NCBI RefSeq assembly: GCF_046292685.1
Contig: NZ_JBKBQM010000082.1
Coordinates: forward strand, 1 to 7,525
From: Wagnerdoeblera sp046292685
GTDB lineage: Bacteria > Pseudomonadota > Alphaproteobacteria > Rhodobacterales > Rhodobacteraceae
Direction: 5' to 3'
DNA length: 7,525 nt
The translations under genes and the position numbers were made by a program. The first letter of the stretch is position 1. Each line of letters starts with the position of its first letter. The notes beneath the pieces are model-generated. The model was not told the origin of the DNA. It saw only the letters and a list, made by a program, of their open reading frames with translations, and searched no databases. Shown here piece after piece: positions 1 through 6,371 of this stretch.

Positions 1-330
1 ATTCAGCGATCGACGCCAGAACCACACGGCACGAGGGATACGCCCTGTCGATCAAGCACCGCAAACGGATCGAAGAGGCTTTCGGCTGGGCCAAGACCAT
101 AGGCCACATGGCCCAGACCGTCTATCGCGGCCTCGAGAAGGTGCGGTCCCGCTTCATCCTGACGATGGCCGCCAACAACCTCGCCCGACTGCCCCGGCTG
201 CTGGCCGCATGACGACGAGGGGTGGCATCGGGCACCCATACCTCGCCTCGACCAGCACGACGCTCACCGCTGCCGCCCAAACAGAGGGAAAACTGTTCCG
301 CCTCGCGGACTTCTTCAGCAGCCTGTTAGA
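1..330 (+). mobile_element. Right-hand part of an IS5-family insertion sequence
   Basis: The transposase end is followed by about 118 bases of non-coding DNA that includes TTCTTCAGCAGCCTGTTAGA at 311-330. This resembles the terminal sequences I associate with IS5-type elements, so the element's right end probably lies at or near 330. The left end is outside the window, so neither the inverted-repeat pair nor the target-site duplication can be confirmed. The exact right boundary is inferred. Confidence 0.5.
3..212 (+). CDS. IS5-family transposase, C-terminal end (5' end outside window)
   Basis: An open frame enters from the left edge and stops at TGA 210-212, giving the last 69 residues. It contains AIDARTTRH, then HRKRIEEAFGWAK, then a tail ending ARLPRLLAA. 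The stretch R-x3-E-x6-K (R of HRKR, E of RIEE, K of GWAK) matches the catalytic-glutamate motif of IS4/IS5-type DDE transposases. The tyrosine usually three residues before the arginine is not present here. The protein would cut and join DNA at the element's ends. Only the C-terminus is visible, so whether the full gene is intact cannot be judged. Family call is confident; subgroup is not. Confidence 0.85.
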   Translation, partial: SAIDARTTRHEGYALSIKHRKRIEEAFGWAKTIGHMAQTVYRGLEKVRSRFILTMAANNLARLPRLLAA

Positions 331-809
331 GCACCGTCACCGCTGCGCGCCATTCGGCCTGCGCACCCAGCGGCTGCGCCTCCCGTGCGTTGCGGCTCTG
401 TTCCCCTCGAATGCGATGGAGACAAGGCCCGAAGTTTTGGCGGGGCTGAAACTCAAGCAATTGGATAGGAGAGGAAAAATCCAACCGAACCGAATTCGAC
501 GAGGTTCGCCCGAACAGAGACGAAGGGACGTTCAGAGCCCGGATCGGGCCTGGCGCGCTGTCTCAGAGGTTCGCATTGGGGAGACAAAGCCCTTTGAAAA
601 CACAACTATTTTCGCGCCAAGAGGGGCGCCCGTCCGTGTTCGCAACAGGGATGATGGCGGATGGGACGCGACTGCGGTCGAACCTTCTCTGGATCAAGTC
701 ATTGATTTCATTGGATCTGGGTCAGACCTCCCACGAAGACGTCCCTCCCTGACTGACGATCATTTGCCATCACCACAGATCCACCGGGCATTCAACTCCT
801 TCACGAGAG
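331..809. other. Gene-free stretch between IS5 remnant and ars promoter
   Basis: About 480 bases with no gene I can support. One frame stays open across 209-817, but it starts inside the last codons of the transposase, crosses the presumed IS end and finishes in the arsR operator. Its translation is rich in Arg and Pro and resembles no family I know. The other two forward frames and the reverse frames I translated carry stop codons. I see no tRNA, clear terminator or long repeat. It may be scarred DNA left by earlier insertions. Confidence 0.5.
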
Positions 810-865
810 ATCGTTGATTCACGATCTGCTCTTGTATCGTTGATTGCCGATCCATATATATCGAT
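810..865 (+). promoter_or_regulatory. Probable ArsR operator: repeated ATCGTTGATT half-sites
   Basis: ATCGTTGATT occurs at 810-819 and again at 836-845, exactly 26 bases apart. Each copy starts an interrupted palindrome: ATCGT-N6-ACGAT at 810-825, and ATCG-N8-CGAT at 836-851. A third related core, ATCGAT, follows at 860-865. The spacing of about 2.5 helical turns and the position directly upstream of arsR suggest a site for the dimeric ArsR repressor, possibly two dimers. ArsR proteins usually autoregulate through interrupted palindromes overlapping their promoter. Binding here is inferred. Confidence 0.6.
832..860 (+). promoter_or_regulatory. Candidate sigma-70 promoter of the ars operon
   Basis: TTGTAT at 832-837 and TATATA at 855-860 are separated by 17 bases, the standard spacing for -35 and -10 hexamers. 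The second ATCGTTGATT copy lies within the spacer, so a bound ArsR dimer would block RNA polymerase. This is the most AT-rich patch in the window. An overlapping alternative -10 (TATATC, 857-862) is possible. The next obvious transcription-initiation candidate downstream is absent, so this promoter probably drives all seven genes. Confidence 0.5.
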
Positions 866-892
866 AGACGACGATAGAAGGGGTCTTTGGAA

Positions 893-1270
893 ATGCTGGA
901 CAGAAACGTAGTGGCGCGCCCGGCCTTGATCGAGGCAGACCAGATCGCTGCGATTGCAAAGGCGCTCGCGCACCCGGCGCGGGTCAAGATCATCACCTTT
1001 CTGCTCTCGAAGCCTGGCTGCATCGGCGGGGACATCGTCGATCAGGTTGGACTGGCTCAGTCGACCGTCTCCGAGCATCTGCGCATCCTCAAGGATGCGG
1101 GGATCGTGACCGGGACCATCGACTATCCCCGTGTCTGCTACGCGCTCGACCCGTCGGCGCTCGCGCCGATCCGGGATCTGATCGAGGCCATTGCCGCCCG
1201 TCCAGCCGAAGGCGAGGCCCCCTGTTGCTTCACCCCGCAAGTATGCGTTTCCAAGGAGACATGCGAATGA
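893..1270 (+). CDS. arsR: ArsR-family arsenite-responsive transcriptional repressor
   Basis: A 125-residue winged-helix repressor of the ArsR/SmtB family, expected to bind the operator upstream as a dimer and release it on binding As(III). The recognition helix is visible as QSTVSEHLRILKDAGIV (about residues 56-72), preceded by the ALAHPARVKII helix at 24-34. Cysteines 111, 112 and 118 near the C-terminus give a Cys-Cys-x5-Cys pattern. This is the arrangement known from Acidithiobacillus ferrooxidans ArsR (C95, C96, C102) and differs from the CxC site in helix alpha-3/4 of the R773 repressor. Further cysteines lie at 43, 82 and 124. ATG at 893 is preferred because GAAGGGG (877-883) sits 9 bases upstream; an in-frame TTG at 887 is less well placed. 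The stop overlaps the arsD start as ATGA. Confidence 0.95.
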   Translation: MLDRNVVARPALIEADQIAAIAKALAHPARVKIITFLLSKPGCIGGDIVDQVGLAQSTVSEHLRILKDAGIVTGTIDYPRVCYALDPSALAPIRDLIEAIAARPAEGEAPCCFTPQVCVSKETCE

Positions 1271-1725
1271 CGATCCTTACAGTCTACGACCCCGCCATGT
1301 GCTGCTCGACCGGTATCTGCGGCACGGATGTCGATCAGCGCCTGGTCGATCTGGCGGCCGATCTTGATTGGCTGAAAGCGCAAGGGGTGCGCGTGCAGCG
1401 CTTCGGTCTGAGCCGCGAGCCGGCCGAGTTCGTGGCGAACGATACGATCCGCCAGATCATGAAGGACAGCGAAGGTGACGATCTGCCAGTCTTCATGGTG
1501 GATGGCGCGCTCAAGGCCAAGGCGCGCTACCCCGGGCGCGCGGAACTGGCCAGCTGGACTGGCCTCCTGGTCGCGACCCCGGCTGTCGAAGGGTATGTTG
1601 GGGACGTTGCAAAGACTTCGTCCTGCTGCAGTCCAGCCAAGGCGGCATCTGCCTCACCGACGGGTTGCTGCGGTGGCGGTGCCAAGGCCGAACCGGCCAA
1701 GGAAAAGGCAGGAAGCTGCTGCTGA
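1267..1725 (+). CDS. arsD: ArsD arsenite metallochaperone with extended Cys-rich tail
   Basis: A 152-residue ArsD, which delivers As(III) from cytosolic thiols to the ArsA ATPase and raises its affinity for arsenite. The N-terminus carries DPAMCCSTGICG, putting Cys12, Cys13 and Cys18 exactly at the positions essential for metallochaperone function in the plasmid R773 protein. The thioredoxin-like core runs to about residue 115. After it comes an Ala/Lys/Gly-rich tail with three vicinal cysteine pairs at 120-121, 134-135 and 151-152; the R773 protein has two such pairs and is about 120 residues long. ATG 1267 is chosen because AAGGAG (1253-1258) lies 8 bases upstream. ATG 1261 would leave only 2 bases. 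The start overlaps the arsR stop by 4 bases, which suggests translational coupling. Confidence 0.95.
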   Translation: MTILTVYDPAMCCSTGICGTDVDQRLVDLAADLDWLKAQGVRVQRFGLSREPAEFVANDTIRQIMKDSEGDDLPVFMVDGALKAKARYPGRAELASWTGLLVATPAVEGYVGDVAKTSSCCSPAKAASASPTGCCGGGAKAEPAKEKAGSCC

Positions 1726-1733
1726 CGCGGCAC

Positions 1734-1766
1734 CACGCCTGACGTGAAGCAACTTGCACAGGCGTG
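1734..1766 (+). repeat. Inverted repeat / possible stem-loop in the arsD-arsA gap
   Basis: CACGCCTG (1734-1741) and CAGGCGTG (1759-1766) are perfect complements and could form an 8-bp stem around a 17-base loop. This lies in the 92-base gap between arsD and arsA, the only sizeable gap inside the operon. No run of T follows, so it is unlikely to be a strong intrinsic terminator. It could be an mRNA-processing or stability element, or have no function. Confidence 0.4.
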
Positions 1767-1817
1767 AGCCGTGCGACAGATGACGACCGCTCGTTTCGGG
1801 CGGCGGAAGGAGAAGTC

Positions 1818-3569
1818 ATGTTCAAAGATCTGCCCAAATTCGTGTTCCTCACCGGCAAGGGCGGCGTGGGCAAGACTTCGCTCGCCTGTGCCATTGCGGT
1901 CGGCCTCGTAGATGCGGGCAAGAAGGTGCTGCTGGTCTCGACCGACCCGGCGTCTAACGTCGGGCAGGTGTTCGGGGTCGGGATCGGCAACCACATCACG
2001 CCGATTACCTCCGTTCCCGGGCTCGACGCGATCGAGATCGACCCGGAGGCGGCTGCGGCCGAGTATCGCGACCGCATCGTGGGGCCGATGCGCGGGGTGC
2101 TGCCGGAAAAGGCGTTGAAGGGCATCGAGGAACAGCTTTCGGGGGCATGCACCACCGAGATCGCGGCCTTTGACGAGTTCACGGCGCTTCTGACCGACGA
2201 TGCGGTCACGGGCGCCTACGACCACATCATCTTTGACACCGCCCCCACCGGCCACACCATCAGGATGCTGAAACTGCCCGGCGCCTGGAGCGGGTTTCTG
2301 GAAACGGGGGGCGATGCGTCCTGCCTCGGGCCGCTGGCGGGGCTGGAGAAGCAACGCACGCGGTATGCGGCGGCGGTGGACAGCCTGTCTGATGCCGCCC
2401 GCACGCGGCTGATCCTTGTGGCCCGCCCCCGCGTCAGTTCGCTGGCCGAAGCTGCGCGCGCAAGTAGGGAACTGGCGGATATCGGCATCGGCAACCAGCA
2501 TCTGGCCATCAACGGGTTGATGCCGGACGAGGACATGGGCGATGCGCTGGCCGCCAGCCTCATCGCGCGCGACCGCGCGGCGTTGGGTGGCATGGACACG
2601 CACCTCGCCGGCCTGCAGCAAAGCCGCTTCGCGCTGCGACCCGAGAATTTGGTCGGACTTGATGCGCTGCGTCGGATGGGAACACCCGTGGTGCTGGAAC
2701 CAGCGGCGCCACACACGACCGACATCGACCTGCCGCCGCTTGCTGCGTTGGTCGACGGGATCGAAGCGGCGGGCAAGGGCCTGGTGATGACCATGGGCAA
2801 GGGCGGCGTCGGCAAGACCACCATCGCCGCCGCCGTGGCAGTTGAGCTGGCCGCGCGCGGGCATGAGGTGCTGCTGACCACCACCGACCCTGCCGCCCAT
2901 CTGACCGAAACGCTGGCGGGCGACGTGCCGGGCCTGACTGTAAGCCGCATCGACCCCGAAGCGGAAACGCAAACCTACCGCGACCATATCCTTGCCACCA
3001 AGGGGGCCAGCCTTGACGCCCAAGGCCGCGCGATGCTGGAGGAGGATCTGCGCTCGCCCTGCACCGAGGAAATCGCCGTGTTTCAGGCGTTCTCACGGGT
3101 GATCCGCGAGGCGGGGCGCAAGTTCGTGGTGATGGATACCGCGCCCACCGGCCATACGCTGCTGCTGCTGGATGCGACAGGATCCTACCACCGTGATGTG
3201 CTGCGGCACGCGGGGGAGCAGGCCAGCCACATGACGACGCCGATGATGCGGCTGCAGAACCCGGAGATGACCAAGATCCTGATCGTGACCCTGCCCGAGA
3301 CCACCCCGGTTCTGGAAGCCGCCCGCTTGCAAGAGGATCTCAAGCGTGCCGGGATCACGCCCTACGGCTGGGTCATCAACGCAAGCCTTGCCGCGACCGG
3401 GACCACGCATCCGGTTCTCGCCGCCCGCGCCGCGACAGAAGCGCCCGAGATTGCAAAGGTGCGCGGCGGTCTGGCCACACGCCACGCCGTGGTGCCGATG
3501 CTGGCCGAGGATCCGGTAGGGGCTGACCGCCTGCGCGCACTGGTCGGCCAGTCGCTGGAACAGGTGTGA
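1818..3569 (+). CDS. arsA: ArsA arsenite-activated ATPase (duplicated A1-A2)
   Basis: A 583-residue ATPase, the same length as R773 ArsA. It couples ATP hydrolysis to arsenite extrusion through the membrane permease. It has two homologous halves. A1 has the P-loop GKGGVGKTS at about 13-21 and DTAPTGHT at 140-147. A2 has GKGGVGKTT at 327-335 and DTAPTGHT at 440-447. Cys111 (in GACTTEIAAFDEF), Cys169 (in ASCLGPLAGL) and Cys415 (in SPCTEEIAVF) correspond to the three metalloid-binding cysteines C113, C172 and C422 of R773. His146 and His446 in the DTAPTGHT motifs match the conserved histidines. ATG 1818 follows AAGGAG (1807-1812) by 5 bases. An in-frame GTG at 1764 has no comparable ribosome site and would add an unrelated N-terminal stretch. 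The next gene begins 10 bases after the stop. Confidence 0.97.
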   Translation: MFKDLPKFVFLTGKGGVGKTSLACAIAVGLVDAGKKVLLVSTDPASNVGQVFGVGIGNHITPITSVPGLDAIEIDPEAAAAEYRDRIVGPMRGVLPEKALKGIEEQLSGACTTEIAAFDEFTALLTDDAVTGAYDHIIFDTAPTGHTIRMLKLPGAWSGFLETGGDASCLGPLAGLEKQRTRYAAAVDSLSDAARTRLILVARPRVSSLAEAARASRELADIGIGNQHLAINGLMPDEDMGDALAASLIARDRAALGGMDTHLAGLQQSRFALRPENLVGLDALRRMGTPVVLEPAAPHTTDIDLPPLAALVDGIEAAGKGLVMTMGKGGVGKTTIAAAVAVELAARGHEVLLTTTDPAAHLTETLAGDVPGLTVSRIDPEAETQTYRDHILATKGASLDAQGRAMLEEDLRSPCTEEIAVFQAFSRVIREAGRKFVVMDTAPTGHTLLLLDATGSYHRDVLRHAGEQASHMTTPMMRLQNPEMTKILIVTLPETTPVLEAARLQEDLKRAGITPYGWVINASLAATGTTHPVLAARAATEAPEIAKVRGGLATRHAVVPMLAEDPVGADRLRALVGQSLEQV

Positions 3570-3579
3570 GGGGGGGGAC

Positions 3580-4413
3580 ATGGTCAAGGACCTTCCCGAC
3601 ACACCCCTTGTCAGCGCCGAGTGGCTGGCCGAAAGGCTTCATCGGCCGGGTCTGGTGATCGTCGATACCCGAAAGGGCGATGGCCATGCCAGCGCCCACA
3701 TTCCGGGCGCGCGCAAACTGGCGCTTGATCCGCATCTGCACCACCCCGGCCGGGTTGAAGACCCGCAGGTGTTTGCCGCCGAGATGGTGCGCCTTGGCAT
3801 CGGGCCGGACACGGACATCATCGCCTATGATGATGGCAACAACCTGTTCGCGGCACGCCTCTGGTGGGTGCTGCACTACCACGGCCACACCCGCGCCCGC
3901 GTGCTGGATGGCGGCTGGGACGGTTGGGTTGCTGCCGGGCTGCCGGTGACGGACGCATCTGCACCCGAACCTGATCCGGGGGCCTTCGTGCCGCGCCTCG
4001 TGGCTGCCCTGCTGGCCGAAACGGCGGACATGCGCGCGGCGATGCACAACCCGCACGCCCTGATCCTCGACGTGCGGGGCGAGGCGGAGTGGATGCGACA
4101 GGAGCCTAAGGAAATCTCGATGGCAGGCCATGTTCCGGGCGCGCGGCATCTGGTCTGGACCGATGTGATCGACCCCGCGACGCACCGCTTTCGGCCTGTG
4201 GACGATCTGCGCACCCGGTTCGCCGCCGTGGGCCTGCGCCCCACATCCGAGATCATCACCTATTGCCAGGGCGGCATCCGTGCCACACACAGCTTGTTGG
4301 CGTTGACCCTCGCGGGCTTTGCCCGCGTGCGAAATTACGAGGGCTCAAGGGCCGAATGGAGCCGACAGGCGATGCCGCGCGTCGTTGAACCCGTTGCCCC
4401 CCCCCAAGTCTGA
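3580..4413 (+). CDS. Two-domain rhodanese-type sulfurtransferase
   Basis: A 277-residue protein with two rhodanese domains, similar in design to thiosulfate and 3-mercaptopyruvate sulfurtransferases. Domain 1 (about 10-125) has the rhodanese motif AHIPGARKL at 39-47. Where the catalytic cysteine would be it has Asp (AYDDG, 82-86), as is normal for the inactive N-terminal domain. Domain 2 (about 145-270) has AGHVPGARHL at 182-191 and the active-site loop CQGGIR starting at Cys229, which would carry the persulfide. CQGGIR differs from the CRxGx[RT] loop of classical thiosulfate sulfurtransferases, so the donor is uncertain. There is no signal peptide, so it is probably cytosolic. It starts 10 bases after arsA behind a G-rich ribosome site (about 3570-3577) and ends 14 bases before acr3. 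A role in supplying or removing sulfane sulfur during arsenic stress is inference. Confidence 0.88.
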   Translation: MVKDLPDTPLVSAEWLAERLHRPGLVIVDTRKGDGHASAHIPGARKLALDPHLHHPGRVEDPQVFAAEMVRLGIGPDTDIIAYDDGNNLFAARLWWVLHYHGHTRARVLDGGWDGWVAAGLPVTDASAPEPDPGAFVPRLVAALLAETADMRAAMHNPHALILDVRGEAEWMRQEPKEISMAGHVPGARHLVWTDVIDPATHRFRPVDDLRTRFAAVGLRPTSEIITYCQGGIRATHSLLALTLAGFARVRNYEGSRAEWSRQAMPRVVEPVAPPQV

Positions 4414-4427
4414 CAAAGGATAAACGC

Positions 4428-5504
4428 ATGTCTGCTTTCGAACGATACCTCTCCGTCTGGGTCGCGCTGGCGATCATCGGCGGGCTGGCGCTTGGCTGGA
4501 TCGCGCCGGGGCTGGTGAACTTTCTCGCGTCATTGGAATATGGCTCGGTCAACTTTGTCGTCGCGATCCTGATCTGGTTCATGGTCTATCCGATGATGGT
4601 GTCGGTGGACTTTTCCAGCTTGCGCCGCGTGCATGAACGGCCCAAGGGGCTCATCATCACGCTGGCGGTGAACTGGCTGATCAAGCCCTTTACCATGGCC
4701 GCGCTAGGCGTTCTGTTCTTCGATCTGATCTTTGCGCCCTTCATCGAACCGGGCACTTCGGGCCAATATATCGCGGGCCTGATCCTGCTGGGTGCTGCCC
4801 CCTGCACCGCGATGGTGTTCGTCTGGTCGCAGATGACCAAGGGCGATCCGAATTACACGCTGGCGCAGGTGTCGCTCAACGACGCCATCATGGTCTTTGC
4901 CTATGCGCCGATCGTGGCGTTGCTCTTGGGCGTGACCGATATTGTCGTGCCCTGGGTCACGCTGATCCTCTCGGTTGGCCTCTATATCGTGATCCCGCTG
5001 GCGGCAGGCATCGTGACCCGGGTTATGAAGACACGCGGGGCCGCCAACCCTGCTGCGGCCGAGGCGGCAGTCGGGGCCTTCACGGCGCGGGTGAAGCCCT
5101 TTTCCGTCATAGGCCTGTTGGCCACTGTCGTCCTCTTGTTCGGCTTTCAGGGCGGGGTGATCCTGACCCAGCCGTTGGTGATCGGGATGATCGCCATCCC
5201 GCTGCTGGTCCAGTCCTACGGCATGTTCGCCGTCGCCTATTGGGCGGCCAAGGCCTGGCGCGTGCCGCATAATGTGGCTGCCCCTTGCGCGATGATCGGC
5301 ACGTCGAACTTTTTCGAACTGGCGGTGGCCGTGGCCATCGGCCTGTTCGGCCTGAACTCCATCGCGGCCCTTGTCACCGTGGTCGGGGTTCTGGTCGAGG
5401 TGCCGGTGATGCTGTCGCTCGTCTGGTTCGCCAACCGCACGCGTCACTGGTTCCCGGCCGAGGAAACCCCCATTTTCGCCCACAAGACAAAGGAGCAGAA
5501 CTGA
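4428..5504 (+). CDS. acr3: Acr3-type arsenite efflux permease
   Basis: A 358-residue, highly hydrophobic inner-membrane protein of the ACR3 family (bile acid/arsenite transporter superfamily), expected to have ten transmembrane helices. It exports arsenite from the cytoplasm. The start MSAFERYLSVWVALAIIGG is typical of the family. Cys126 in GAAPCTAMVFVWS is the conserved transport cysteine, and Glu297 in GTSNFFELAVAVAIG corresponds to the essential glutamate of a late helix; equivalents are C138 and E322 of Alkaliphilus metalliredigens Acr3. ATG 4428 follows AAAGGA (4415-4420) by 7 bases. The stop overlaps the next ATG by one base (TGATG). Acr3 can act alone using proton motive force, but the upstream arsDA genes suggest ATP-assisted pumping. 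The gene is often labelled arsB, but the sequence is Acr3, not the unrelated ArsB family. Confidence 0.95.
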   Translation: MSAFERYLSVWVALAIIGGLALGWIAPGLVNFLASLEYGSVNFVVAILIWFMVYPMMVSVDFSSLRRVHERPKGLIITLAVNWLIKPFTMAALGVLFFDLIFAPFIEPGTSGQYIAGLILLGAAPCTAMVFVWSQMTKGDPNYTLAQVSLNDAIMVFAYAPIVALLLGVTDIVVPWVTLILSVGLYIVIPLAAGIVTRVMKTRGAANPAAAEAAVGAFTARVKPFSVIGLLATVVLLFGFQGGVILTQPLVIGMIAIPLLVQSYGMFAVAYWAAKAWRVPHNVAAPCAMIGTSNFFELAVAVAIGLFGLNSIAALVTVVGVLVEVPVMLSLVWFANRTRHWFPAEETPIFAHKTKEQN

Positions 5505-6367
5505 TGTTTCGCACCGCGCTGATCTCGCTGGACTATTCGGCCGCACAAGGCCCCCTGCTGGACTGCCTGTCTGACCTGCGCGACATGGGTATCTCCCGCG
5601 TGATCCTGACCCATGTGGTTCAGGTCGGCTATGCCCAAGGGGCGACCTACGGCAACAAGCAGGCGCTGGAGGACTGGCTTCAGGACCGTGCCGCACCGCT
5701 GCGCGCAGCGGGACTTGAGGTGGAGGTCGACATTCGCGCGGCCGGTGAGGTGGCCAAGGACATTCTGCAAGCGGCCGGTGACCATGGCGCCGATCTGATC
5801 GTGATCGGATCGCGCGGGCAGAACATGATCCGCGGCCTGTTCCTCGGCTCGGTTGCCCGCGAAGTGATCCGGCTCAGCACGCTGCCGGTGCGGTTGGAAT
5901 GGATAGAATCCACGGGCAAGGACGGCGACGCCGCCTGCGCACGCACCTGCCATGCGGGCTTGCGGCGGGTGCTTCTTGCCACGGACTTTTCGCAGCAATC
6001 GCAAGCGGCCGAACAGGCCGCCATTGCGCTGGGGCGTCTTGGGGCACATATCGATGTGATACATGTCCTTGTGCCTGACGGCGGCAAGATCTACGCGCGG
6101 TGGCCGCGGATGGCACAGGCTGCGCTGTCTTATATCGTGGACGACATCGCGGCTGCTGGCGGCCAGGCCGAGGCCCATCTGATGACGGGCCAGCCATCCG
6201 AAGAAATCGCCCGGATGGCGGTGGATCGTGACGCCGATCTGATTATCGTCGGCAAGCATGGCCAGGGCTGGGTGAACAGCCTCATCACCGGCTCGACCGC
6301 CGCCAGTCTCTGCGAAATCGCGCGCCGTCCTGTGCTGATGGTGCCGCTTCAGAACGAAAAGGTCTGA
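5504..6367 (+). CDS. Tandem-domain universal stress protein (UspA family)
   Basis: A 287-residue cytosolic protein made of two UspA domains. Domain 1 (about 1-135) starts FRTALISLDYS with Asp10, and has the nucleotide-binding motif G-x2-G-x9-G-S at 102-116. Domain 2 (about 153-283) starts RRVLLATDFS with Asp161, and has the same motif at 250-264. Both domains therefore look able to bind ATP. The linker contains Cys145, Cys149 and His150 (CARTCH), an uncommon feature that could bind metalloid or metal. AAAGGAG (5489-5495) lies 8 bases before ATG 5504. The start overlaps the acr3 stop by one base, indicating translational coupling. The frame stays open upstream to 5285, but that part is inside acr3 and is not used. 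USP genes near arsenite permeases occur in other ars clusters; the biochemical role is unknown. Confidence 0.9.
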   Translation: MFRTALISLDYSAAQGPLLDCLSDLRDMGISRVILTHVVQVGYAQGATYGNKQALEDWLQDRAAPLRAAGLEVEVDIRAAGEVAKDILQAAGDHGADLIVIGSRGQNMIRGLFLGSVAREVIRLSTLPVRLEWIESTGKDGDAACARTCHAGLRRVLLATDFSQQSQAAEQAAIALGRLGAHIDVIHVLVPDGGKIYARWPRMAQAALSYIVDDIAAAGGQAEAHLMTGQPSEEIARMAVDRDADLIIVGKHGQGWVNSLITGSTAASLCEIARRPVLMVPLQNEKV

Positions 6368-6371
6368 TCCC

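Noticed and set aside
209..817. 202-residue open frame on the + strand
   Set aside because: Starts within the last codons of the transposase, crosses the IS boundary and ends in the arsR operator. Composition is Arg/Pro-rich, with no recognisable motif and no good ribosome site.
1764..1817. Upstream GTG start for arsA
   Set aside because: No ribosome site, adds 18 unrelated residues, and overlaps the stem-loop. ATG 1818 has AAGGAG and gives the usual 583-residue length.
1527..3023. 498-residue open frame on the - strand
   Set aside because: Lies antisense to arsD and arsA, whose identity is certain. Long antisense frames are common in GC-rich genes, and its translation resembles no family.
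5285..5503. Extension of the usp frame upstream inside acr3
   Set aside because: The UspA domain begins at ATG 5504, which has a strong ribosome site; the upstream part is an out-of-frame reading of acr3.
4704..5696. 330-residue open frame on the - strand
   Set aside because: Antisense to acr3 and usp, with a His/Arg/Asp/Gly-rich composition typical of the reverse strand of membrane-protein genes.
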